Source: Treponema sp.
Lineage (GTDB): Bacteria > Spirochaetota > Spirochaetia > Treponematales > Breznakiellaceae
Direction: 5' to 3'
Assembly: GCA_009786675.1 (NCBI GenBank)
Contig: WQRP01000004.1
Span: forward strand, 1 to 25,133
Length of the DNA stretch: 25,133 nucleotides
Position 1 is the stretch's first letter, and the number at the start of each line of letters is the position of its first letter. The notes below the pieces were generated by a model that saw only the letters and a list, made by a program, of their open reading frames with translations, ran no database searches and was not told the DNA's origin. Position numbers and translations under genes: made by a program. Shown piece after piece: positions 7,556 through 14,537 of this stretch.

Positions 7556-8817
7556 TATTTTTTGTGCCTTCGATCAAGCTCGTCCAGAATTTCCCCGACG
7601 CTTACCCCGGCGCGGCTCATAAGCACCGTGGCGAAATACAGAAGATCCGCAGCCTCCCAGACGGTTTCCTCGCGGGTATTGGCCTGGCAGAGTTCCTGCG
7701 CCTCTTCCATTATCTTTTCGCGGACAAGCTCGTCGTCTAGCGTGGCGGTGTAGGAACCGGGCGTCGGGTTTCTGAACCGTTCGGCGATGACGCCCTGCAG
7801 GAATTCCCAGGTAAACCTTCTGTCCGTCGCGAAGCACGACCAGGCGCCGGTGTGGCAGACGCCGCCCGCGGGTTCCGCCGTCGCAAGCAGCGTGTCGCGG
7901 TCGCAGTCGGCCCGCATCCTGACAAGCCGCAGGGTGTTGCCCGACGTCTCCCCTTTCATCCACAGCTTGTTTCGGCTGCGGCTATGGAAACAGACGTTGC
8001 CGCGCTTGAAGGTTTCGGCCAGGGCCTCCCTATCGGTAACGCCGGTCATCAGAACCTGCCCGTCGGGCGACTGCACGATGATCGGCAGCAGGGGTTCTTT
8101 CTTCCAGTCAAGGGAGACGCCGAACGCGTCGGCCAGGCTTATCTTTCCGGTGTACAGGGCCATGCCAAGCTGAACGTCGCAGCCCAGGGCGGCGATGCTC
8201 TCGATTTCCGCCTGCGTCGAGACCCCGCCGGCTACGGTAACCAGGCAACCGACCGCCCCGCGCAGCTTTCGCGCCGGCTCCAGGTCGATGCCCGTCATGG
8301 TGCCCTCGCGTTCCACGCAGGTAAAGAGCAGTTCGCCGGCGAAAGGCTCGACGGCCTGGGCCGCCCGGATCAGGTCCAGCCCCGTGGGGGTTTTCCAGCC
8401 GTCCACCACGATTTCGCCGTCGCGCGCGTCCACCGCGACGACCAGCCTTTCCCGCCCGATTTCTTGCGACATCGCCTGCAGGAACGGGGCGTTCACGCCG
8501 AACCCCCCGTCTGGGACGCGGAACGCGCCGGATCCCACGATGACTTTCCGCGCCCCAAGGCTTACCAGTTCCCTGGCCTGTCCCGGCGTCCTGATGCCGC
8601 CGCCCACCCGGCACTCGGCCTTTCGCAGCAGCGGCTTGATCGTCTCGATGTTCGATCCCTGGTTCATCGCGGCGTCCAGGTCTATGACCGCGATCTCGCC
8701 GTAGCGGTCGAATTCCGCCGCCAGTTCCAGGGGGTTGTCCCTTTCCAGAACTTTTTCCGCGCCTTGCCTAAGTTGGACGACCTTGCCGCCCTGTATGTCG
8801 ATTGATGCCACTACCAC
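7555..8817 (-). CDS. hisA-hisIE: Trifunctional HisA-HisI-HisE fusion
   Basis: One 420-residue protein covers three consecutive histidine steps. Residues 1-235 are HisA, the ProFAR isomerase TIM barrel: it opens ASIDIQGGKVVQLRQG with catalytic Asp7, and has the second Asp130 in AVDARDGEIVVDGW and VGGGIRTP at 71-78. Residues about 240-330 are HisI, the phosphoribosyl-AMP cyclohydrolase: FHSRSRNKLWMKGETSG at 277-293, DCDRD with Cys305, then Cys321 and Cys328 in CHTGAWSCF as zinc ligands. Residues about 335-420 are HisE, the phosphoribosyl-ATP pyrophosphatase: NPTPGSYTATL, EKIMEEAQEL and EAADLLYFATVL carrying the acidic metal residues. The fused bacterial HisIE is common; joining HisA in front is much less so. 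The start is GTG 8817, six bases after a TAGAAT box and without a Shine-Dalgarno; GTG two codons later is an alternative. hisG, hisB, hisH and hisF are not in the window. Confidence 0.93.
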   Translation of the reverse strand: MVVASIDIQGGKVVQLRQGAEKVLERDNPLELAAEFDRYGEIAVIDLDAAMNQGSNIETIKPLLRKAECRVGGGIRTPGQARELVSLGARKVIVGSGAFRVPDGGFGVNAPFLQAMSQEIGRERLVVAVDARDGEIVVDGWKTPTGLDLIRAAQAVEPFAGELLFTCVEREGTMTGIDLEPARKLRGAVGCLVTVAGGVSTQAEIESIAALGCDVQLGMALYTGKISLADAFGVSLDWKKEPLLPIIVQSPDGQVLMTGVTDREALAETFKRGNVCFHSRSRNKLWMKGETSGNTLRLVRMRADCDRDTLLATAEPAGGVCHTGAWSCFATDRRFTWEFLQGVIAERFRNPTPGSYTATLDDELVREKIMEEAQELCQANTREETVWEAADLLYFATVLMSRAGVSVGEILDELDRRHKK

Positions 8818-8823
8818 GGAAAC

Positions 8824-8851
8824 ATTCTAGCACGAGCCCTGGGGAAGGGAA
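8824..8851 (-). promoter_or_regulatory. Candidate promoter of the histidine operon
   Basis: On the minus strand a TAGAAT -10-like box (8829-8824) ends six bases before the GTG start of the hisA fusion; a weak TTCCCC -35-like box sits 16 bases further upstream (8851-8846). With usual -10 to start-site spacing, transcription would begin at or next to the GTG itself, giving a leaderless message. The -10 fit is good and the -35 poor. Confidence 0.5.
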
Positions 8852-8852
8852 C

Positions 8853-8883
8853 AGGGGGCCGCCCCATTGAACAGAAGCCCCCT
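8853..8883. repeat. Inverted repeat in the hisA/murE divergent region
   Basis: AGGGGGC at 8853-8859 is the exact reverse complement of GCCCCCT at 8877-8883, with 17 bases between. The right arm lies in the spacer of the murE promoter and the -35 box lies between the arms. It could be an operator or a hairpin; in such GC-rich DNA it could also be chance. Confidence 0.45.
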
Positions 8884-8896
8884 CAATTGCTACACT
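8867..8896 (+). promoter_or_regulatory. Candidate promoter of murE
   Basis: TTGAAC (8867-8872) and TACACT (8891-8896) are separated by 18 bases and fit the main-sigma consensus reasonably well. The -10 box ends six bases before ATG 8903, so the predicted transcription start falls on the A of the start codon. There is no Shine-Dalgarno. Confidence 0.6.
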
Positions 8897-8902
8897 TACG
8901 GT

Positions 8903-10519
8903 ATGGAACGCACAATCCAACGCCGTCTTTCCGAATTCTTTTCGGAGGAAACCGCCGCCAGGGCGGGTTTGGTCGAACGCCGCGAAACCGCCGCCGATCC
9001 CCTTGTTAGCTCCCTGGAGTACGATTCCCGAAGCGTAAGGCCGGGGACGCTGTTTTTCGCCCTGCCGGGCCTGCACACGGACGGCCATAGGTACGTCGCG
9101 GACGCCGTGGAAAAAGGGGCCGTCGCGGTCGTTCACGAGTCGGAAATCGCGGACGCGAGTCCCGGGGTGGTGTACCTTAGGGTAAAAAGCTCCCGGTTCT
9201 CCATGTCGCCGATAGCGGCGGCGTTTTACGGTTTCCCGTCTCGGCGGCTCCTGATTGTCGGCGCCACCGGGACCGAGGGCAAGAGCACCGTGGTTTTCCT
9301 TGTCTGGCAGCTGCTTCGCCTGATGGGCAAAAAAGCCGGCTTTTTCTCCACGGTGCAGCAGTCCACGGGCGACGAGGCGCGGTGGAACCCGGAGCACCAG
9401 ACGACGCCGGAGGCGACGGTCGTCCAGCGGCTGCTCTGGGAAATGGCGGAAAACGGCTGCTCCTACGCGGTGGTGGAATCGAGCTCGCACGGCCTTTCGC
9501 CCAGGACCAACCGCCTTGGTGACGTGGAATACGACGCGACGATTTTTACGAATCTTGGGCACGAGCACCTTGAGTTTCACGGCACCTGGGAGCAGTACCG
9601 CGACGACAAGGCCAACCTTTTCCGTGCCCTAAACCGAAACCAGGCGAAGGCCGGCATTCCCGGCGTCCCGGTGGTTCCGGAGCCTTTCGGCGTCGTCAAC
9701 CTGGACGATCCTAGCGCGGAATACTTCGCCGCCGTGACCAAGCGCAAAACCCTGGGCTTCAGCACCACGGGGAGGGACGCGAACCTGGCCGTGACGGCCA
9801 TGGAAGGCGGCGCGTTCGGCAACTGGTACAGCGTGCTGGTCTCCTCCGATAAATCCAGCATCGACGTTCGCGACAGTCTGCCCGGGGCGTTCAACGCCGG
9901 AAACGTGCTGGCCGCGCTGCTGGCCGTGTCCGGGCTTACCGGCGTTCCCGTGGGCGAAATCGCGACGCTCTGTCCCAGGCTGGAGCCGGTGCGCGGGCGC
10001 ATGACCGCGATAGACAAGGGTCAGCCCTTCGAGGTGTTGGTGGACTACGCCCATACCCCGTCGTCGTTCCAGACGATCTTTCCGCCGGTAAGAAAGCGGA
10101 TGGACGGGTCCGCCGGCAGGATAATCAGCCTGTTCGGCTCGGCGGGCGAGCGGGACACGATAAAGCGGAAGGAGCAAGGAAAGGTGGCGGCCACCTACTC
10201 GGATTTCATCGTGCTTACGGACGAGGATCCCAGGGGGGAGGATCCCATGAATATTATAGAAGAAATCGAGCGCGGGGTTTTTGCCTCCCCCAGGGGGGGG
10301 GCGTTTAGGCGGGACGAGAACCTGTTCCTGGTTCCCGACCGCCCGGCGGCGATACGCAGGGCGCTGTCCCTTGCCGAAGCCGGCGACGTAGTGCTGCTCC
10401 TGGGCAAGGGGCACGAGAACACCGTAATCTACGCCGACCGCGTTGTGCCCTTCGACGAAATAAGCGAGGCGGAAAAGGCCCTGGGGGAAATCGTCCCGGC
10501 GAAAGGGTGGAAAGCATGA
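8903..10519 (+). CDS. murE: UDP-N-acetylmuramoyl-tripeptide synthetase MurE
   Basis: A 538-residue cytoplasmic ATP-dependent Mur ligase that adds the third amino acid of the peptidoglycan stem peptide to UDP-MurNAc-L-Ala-D-Glu. The N-terminal UDP-binding domain contains SLEYDSRSVRPGTLFFA. The central ATP loop is GATGTEGKST at 120-129, followed by VVESSSHGLSPRTNR, GHEHLEFHGTWEQYRDDKA and the C-terminal DYAHTPSSF. The residue-selecting motif, usually DNPR in meso-DAP enzymes, reads DEDPRGED at 440-447, so the diamino acid cannot be read directly; spirochete cell walls commonly use ornithine. An in-frame ATG at 8867 exists, but it lies inside the promoter; 8903 gives the usual N-terminus. A G9 run occurs at 10293-10301. 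The stop overlaps the argD start. Confidence 0.93.
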   Translation: MERTIQRRLSEFFSEETAARAGLVERRETAADPLVSSLEYDSRSVRPGTLFFALPGLHTDGHRYVADAVEKGAVAVVHESEIADASPGVVYLRVKSSRFSMSPIAAAFYGFPSRRLLIVGATGTEGKSTVVFLVWQLLRLMGKKAGFFSTVQQSTGDEARWNPEHQTTPEATVVQRLLWEMAENGCSYAVVESSSHGLSPRTNRLGDVEYDATIFTNLGHEHLEFHGTWEQYRDDKANLFRALNRNQAKAGIPGVPVVPEPFGVVNLDDPSAEYFAAVTKRKTLGFSTTGRDANLAVTAMEGGAFGNWYSVLVSSDKSSIDVRDSLPGAFNAGNVLAALLAVSGLTGVPVGEIATLCPRLEPVRGRMTAIDKGQPFEVLVDYAHTPSSFQTIFPPVRKRMDGSAGRIISLFGSAGERDTIKRKEQGKVAATYSDFIVLTDEDPRGEDPMNIIEEIERGVFASPRGGAFRRDENLFLVPDRPAAIRRALSLAEAGDVVLLLGKGHENTVIYADRVVPFDEISEAEKALGEIVPAKGWKA

Positions 10520-11706
10520 GCGGCGTTTTTATGAATACCTACGGCCGCCTTCCGGTGGCGTTTACCGGGGGGGAGGGGGCCTGGCTTTTTGACGCCGCCG
10601 GGAAACGATACCTGGACTTTGCCTCAGGCATCGCGGTGAACTGCCTTGGGCACGGGCACCCGGCCCTGGTTCGCGCCGTCTCGGAACAGGCGGCTAGGTG
10701 CATGCACCTGTGCAACTATTACATGAGCGACGTTTCCCTGGCCTTCGCCGAAAGGCTGGTCGCGGCCTGCGCCCCGGGCGGCATGAAAAACGTGTTCCTC
10801 GCGAACTCCGGCGCGGAGGCGAACGAGGGGGCCTGCAAGATCGCCCGCAAGTACTCGCTCAAAAGATACGGGCCGGGCAGGCACACCATAGTCACGCTGC
10901 AGGGTAGTTTCCACGGCAGAACCATCACCACGCTTTCGGCGACGGGCCAGGACAGGTTCCACAGGGACTTTGGCCCCTTTACCGACGGCTTCGCCTTCGT
11001 CCCCCCCGGGGACATTGCCGCCCTGGACAGGGCGCTGGACGGCAAAACCGTGGCCGGGCTTTTCATGGAAACGGTCCAGGGGGAAAGCGGCGTAAGGCCC
11101 CAGACCCCGGAATTCATAGCGGCGGCGGCCAGGCTCTGCGCCGAGCGGGACATACTTTTGATGTTCGACGAGATCCAGTGCGGCGTGGGCAGGACCGGGA
11201 CCTTCCTGGCTTTCGAGCGGTACGCCTGCGGCGGCGTGCCGGTAAGGGCCGACGTCGTGACGCTCGCCAAGGGGCTGGCCGGGGGGGTTCCTATCGGCGC
11301 GGTTCTCGCGGGGGAAAAGGCGGCCGGCGTTTTCGAGCCGGGGGATCACGGCAGCACCTTCGGCGGCAACCCGCTTGCGGCGGCCGCGGGTCTTGCCGTG
11401 CTGGAAACTGTCGACAACCCCGGGTTCCTTGCGGAGATAGCCCGCAAGGGCGAAAAAATCGTCGACACGGTCAGGGGATGGAACCATCCCGCCGTGCGCG
11501 AGGTGCGCGGGCGCGGCCTGATGGCCGGCGTGGACCTTGACCGCGACGCGTGGCCGGTACTGGAGGCCGCGATTGCCCGCCCCGGCGAGGGGCTGCTGGT
11601 CCTTTCGGGCGGGCAGAAAACCCTCCGCTTTCTTCCCCCCTACGTAATCGGCGACGCCGAAATCGAGATGGGGCTTGAGGCTGTTCGAAAACTGCTCGAG
11701 GCTTGA
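10516..11706 (+). CDS. argD: Acetylornithine aminotransferase (ArgD family)
   Basis: A 396-residue class III PLP aminotransferase that interconverts N-acetylornithine and N-acetylglutamate semialdehyde. Homologues also act on N-succinyl-DAP in lysine/DAP synthesis. Motifs: FASGIAVNCLGHGHPALV near 35-52, NSGAEANEGACKIARKY at 97-113, MFDEIQCGVGRTGTF at 216-230, Schiff-base Lys252 in TLAKGLAGGVPIGAV, and HGSTFGGNPLAAAAG at 278-292. The ATG at 10516 overlaps the murE stop (ATGA); GTG at 10507 and ATG at 10531 are alternatives. Coupling to murE rather than to other arg genes suggests that it supplies the diamino acid for the wall. The substrate (ornithine or DAP precursor) is an inference. Confidence 0.9.
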   Translation: MSGVFMNTYGRLPVAFTGGEGAWLFDAAGKRYLDFASGIAVNCLGHGHPALVRAVSEQAARCMHLCNYYMSDVSLAFAERLVAACAPGGMKNVFLANSGAEANEGACKIARKYSLKRYGPGRHTIVTLQGSFHGRTITTLSATGQDRFHRDFGPFTDGFAFVPPGDIAALDRALDGKTVAGLFMETVQGESGVRPQTPEFIAAAARLCAERDILLMFDEIQCGVGRTGTFLAFERYACGGVPVRADVVTLAKGLAGGVPIGAVLAGEKAAGVFEPGDHGSTFGGNPLAAAAGLAVLETVDNPGFLAEIARKGEKIVDTVRGWNHPAVREVRGRGLMAGVDLDRDAWPVLEAAIARPGEGLLVLSGGQKTLRFLPPYVIGDAEIEMGLEAVRKLLEA

Positions 11707-11737
11707 GCGGAATATATATAAAACAGGAGTGACTATT

Positions 11738-14446
11738 GTGCTGTGGGTGAAAGAGAGTATCTGTGACGTTCTGCACAGGCTCGACACATGTCGGACCAGG
11801 GGGTTGAGCCTCCAGGAAGTTGAAAGAAGGCTTTCCAGGTACGGGCTGAACGAATTCGACGAGGGGAAGAAGGAAACGCTTTTTGCCAAGATTCTTCACC
11901 ACCTAAGGGAAATCCCGACCATGATCCTTATCGTCGCGGCCTCCATCGCGGCGTACATGGCGATTTTCCAGGGGCAGGCCACGTCCTGGCCCAAGGTCAT
12001 TGTTATCATGAGCATCGTGGTGATAAACGTCGTCCTGGGGATTTACCAGGAAAGCAAGGCCGAAAAGGCCCTGGAATCCCTCAAGAAGATGAACGCCTTT
12101 AAGACCAAGGTTATCCGGGAGGGCACGAAGCAGATTATCGATGCCAACCAGCTGGTGCCCGGGGACATCGTCGAGCTGACCGCCGGGGACGTTATTACCG
12201 CGGACGCGCGCCTTATCGAGGCGAGCAGCCTTCAGGTGGAGGAGGCCGCGCTGACCGGGGAAAGCCAGCCCGTCGAAAAGGATCCGGACGCGGTCTTCGA
12301 CGAGAAGGCTCCGCTTGGCGACAGGCTGAACATGGTGTACTCGGGCTGCCTGGTTACCGGCGGCCGGGCTCTGGCCGTCGTGGTCGAGACCGCGATGGGA
12401 ACGGAGATGGGAAAAATCGCCGGGCTTCTTAACACCACCGAAAAGCTGAAGACTCCGCTGCAGCTTAGGCTTACGCAGCTTGCCAAGCGTATTTCGGTCA
12501 CGGCCCTGGGCGCGGGTTCCCTTATGTTTCTGCTTGGAAGGTTCGTGTTCGACAACGAGGCCATCGACATGCTTTTTTCGGCGGTGGCCCTGGGCGTGGC
12601 GGCGGTTCCGGAAACCCTGCCCATTATCGTCACCATGATACTTGCCCACGGCGTTTACAACATGGTCACGAAGCACACGATTATCAGGAAAATCCCCGCG
12701 GTGGAGACCGTGGGAAACACTTCCGTCATCTGCTCGGACAAGACCGGCACCCTGACCCAGAACAAGATGAAGATCCAGCGGGTCTGGCACGTGGGCCACG
12801 AAAACCCCACCGCCGCCGAGGACAGGTTCCACAAGGACGAGGTTTACCTGATCGAGCTTCTGGCATCGTGCAGCAACGCGACCATCGAGGTGCGCCCGGA
12901 CGGGAACGACGAGGAGGCCGAGCACGTTGTCGGCGACCCGACGGAGATTGCGATTATCCGCATGTTGCACGATCTTGGCCTTACCAGGGTTGACGCTGAA
13001 AGGCAGTACCCCAGGGTGCACGAGCTGCCCTTCGACTCGGGGCGCAAGCTCATGACCACGGTTCACCACGTGGACGACGGTTACCTGGTGGTAACCAAGG
13101 GGGCCTTCGACCGGATTCCCATCGACTGGGACGTGGACATGCGGAAACGCGCGACCGAGATCCACGACGACTTTGCCAGGCAGGCCCTGCGGGTTATTGC
13201 CGTGGGCTGCAAGGTTTTTGCAGAAAAGCCCGGGGATCTGAGCATCGAGGCCCTGGAAAAGGATTTGAAGTTTATCGGCATGGTGGGGATGATCGACCCG
13301 CCCAGGTCGGAAAGCGCGATGGCCGTGGCCCAGGCCAGGGAGGCCGGGATAAGGACCGTTATGATCACCGGCGACCACGTCGTGACGGCGGCGGCCATTG
13401 CCCGGGAAATCGGCATAATGTGCGAGGGCGACCGCGCCGTCACCGGGGCGGAGCTTGGCACCATGAGCGACGAGGAACTGCACGAGCAGGTGCGAGGCAT
13501 TTCGGTTTACGCCAGGGTCAGCCCCGAGGACAAAATCCGGATCGTCCAGGCCTGGACCGCCCACGGCGAGGTCGTCGCGATGACCGGGGACGGCGTGAAC
13601 GACGCGCCCGCGCTTAAGGCCGCCGACGTAGGCGTGGCGATGGGCATTACCGGCACGGAGGTTTCCAAGAACGCCGCCGACATGGTGATTACCGACGACA
13701 ACTTCGCGACCATAGTGGACGCGATAGGCGAGGGGCGCAAGTCCTTCGACAATATCCGCAAGACCGTCTGCTTCCTGCTAAGCGTCAACTTCGCGGAGAT
13801 CTTTATCCTGCTTTCGGGCATGGCCGTGTCGTTCTTCCTGCTTCGCGGCCAGGCGGGCGCGGGTCTGCCGGTAATCACCGCCCTGCAAATTCTTCTGATA
13901 AACGTCGTCTCGGACGGTATCCCCGGCTTCTTCCTTGCCTTCGAGCCGGCGGAGGCCGGCGTGATGAGGCGCAAGCCCCTGGGCAAGAACGCGGGTATTT
14001 TCGCCGGCGGACTCGGCGGGAGAATCGCCATGAGGTCGGTAACCTTCTCGATCCTTACGCTGGGCGCGTATACCATAGGCTCCAGGGTTCCCCTGGCGAA
14101 CGGGTTTGATCCCGGGCACACGGTGGGCGTCACGATGGCGTTCGCGGTCCTGTCGTGGGCGTCGGTGCTCAACATCTTCACGATTCGCAGTTCCGATTCC
14201 ATCTTTAAGACCGGCCTTTTGTCAAACAAGGGCGTCTTCTTCGCGGCGCTGTCCACCATGGCCTTTACCGCCGTCGTGCTGCTGGTTCCGCCTTTGGCCC
14301 AGGTCTTCAACGCGCGCCACGACCTGCCCTGGCAGTACTGGCTCGTCATGTTCGGCATCGCCCTTATGCAGGTGGTCATCATGGAAGTCCTTAAGCTAAT
14401 CGGCAGGATAAGGACGGGGATGGGGACGAGGGTCGCCGTCGCCTAG
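11738..14446 (+). CDS. Calcium-type P-type ATPase (P2A-like)
   Basis: A 902-residue membrane cation pump. The open frame reaches back into argD, but GTG 11738 is the likely start because AGGAG at 11725-11729 lies eight bases before it and the protein then aligns from the N-terminal cation-ATPase domain (SLQEVERRLSRYGLNEF). Domain order: membrane helices M1-M2 (about 55-100), actuator with TGES at 173-176, M3-M4, phosphorylation site Asp334 in DKTGTLTQNK, nucleotide domain, hinge GDGVNDAPALKAADVGVAMG, and M5-M10. Cation-ligand positions agree with Ca2+ pumps: Glu292 in M4 (PETLP instead of the usual PEGLP), Asn684 and Glu687 in M5 (VNFAE), and Asn722, Ser725 and Asp726 in M6 (NVVSD). Ca2+ export is therefore the best guess; Mn2+ is possible. 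It lies 31 bases after argD. Confidence 0.92.
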   Translation: MLWVKESICDVLHRLDTCRTRGLSLQEVERRLSRYGLNEFDEGKKETLFAKILHHLREIPTMILIVAASIAAYMAIFQGQATSWPKVIVIMSIVVINVVLGIYQESKAEKALESLKKMNAFKTKVIREGTKQIIDANQLVPGDIVELTAGDVITADARLIEASSLQVEEAALTGESQPVEKDPDAVFDEKAPLGDRLNMVYSGCLVTGGRALAVVVETAMGTEMGKIAGLLNTTEKLKTPLQLRLTQLAKRISVTALGAGSLMFLLGRFVFDNEAIDMLFSAVALGVAAVPETLPIIVTMILAHGVYNMVTKHTIIRKIPAVETVGNTSVICSDKTGTLTQNKMKIQRVWHVGHENPTAAEDRFHKDEVYLIELLASCSNATIEVRPDGNDEEAEHVVGDPTEIAIIRMLHDLGLTRVDAERQYPRVHELPFDSGRKLMTTVHHVDDGYLVVTKGAFDRIPIDWDVDMRKRATEIHDDFARQALRVIAVGCKVFAEKPGDLSIEALEKDLKFIGMVGMIDPPRSESAMAVAQAREAGIRTVMITGDHVVTAAAIAREIGIMCEGDRAVTGAELGTMSDEELHEQVRGISVYARVSPEDKIRIVQAWTAHGEVVAMTGDGVNDAPALKAADVGVAMGITGTEVSKNAADMVITDDNFATIVDAIGEGRKSFDNIRKTVCFLLSVNFAEIFILLSGMAVSFFLLRGQAGAGLPVITALQILLINVVSDGIPGFFLAFEPAEAGVMRRKPLGKNAGIFAGGLGGRIAMRSVTFSILTLGAYTIGSRVPLANGFDPGHTVGVTMAFAVLSWASVLNIFTIRSSDSIFKTGLLSNKGVFFAALSTMAFTAVVLLVPPLAQVFNARHDLPWQYWLVMFGIALMQVVIMEVLKLIGRIRTGMGTRVAVA

Positions 14447-14460
14447 GCGGCGCGGAATGG

Positions 14461-14482
14461 GCTCCCGCGAAACGGCGGGGGC
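14461..14482 (+). other. GC-rich hairpin after the P-type ATPase gene
   Basis: GCTCCCGC (14461-14468) pairs with GCGGGGGC (14475-14482) in eight pairs, one of them T-G, around the loop GAAACG, starting 15 bases after the ATPase stop. No T run follows, so it is not a standard intrinsic terminator; it may protect the mRNA end or act with Rho. Confidence 0.4.
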
Positions 14483-14498
14483 CTTCCGCGTCGTACCC

Positions 14499-14527
14499 TT
14501 GCCCCCCCGGGGACTTTTCCTTATAAT
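14499..14527 (+). promoter_or_regulatory. Promoter of lysS
   Basis: TTGCCC (14499-14504) and a perfect TATAAT (14522-14527) are separated by exactly 17 bases. The -10 box ends ten bases before ATG 14538, so the leader would be only about 3-4 bases long, and no Shine-Dalgarno is present. This is the best main-sigma promoter match in the window. Confidence 0.75.
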
Positions 14528-14537
14528 GATCCGTAGC

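Noticed and set aside
7852..8805. 317-residue plus-strand open frame opposite the hisA fusion
   Set aside because: Shadow; the opposite strand encodes all HisA, HisI and HisE motifs.
10293..10301. G9 tract in murE as a phase-variation site
   Set aside because: murE is essential, so switching it off is implausible. Runs of 7-9 G are frequent across this window in housekeeping genes and fit base composition.
11711..11724. AT-rich stretch after argD as a promoter for the ATPase gene
   Set aside because: A TATAAA-like box exists, but no acceptable -35 box lies 15-19 bases upstream; a good Shine-Dalgarno fits read-through from murE-argD.
10624..11889. 421-residue minus-strand open frame opposite argD
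   Set aside because: Shadow; it crosses the argD-ATPase junction and has no recognisable domain.
11903..13564. 553-residue open frame on the minus strand within the P-type ATPase gene
   Set aside because: It lies fully opposite a gene with all P-type ATPase motifs; the translation is rich in His, Arg, Gly and Asp with no recognisable domain. Long antisense frames are expected in such GC-rich DNA.
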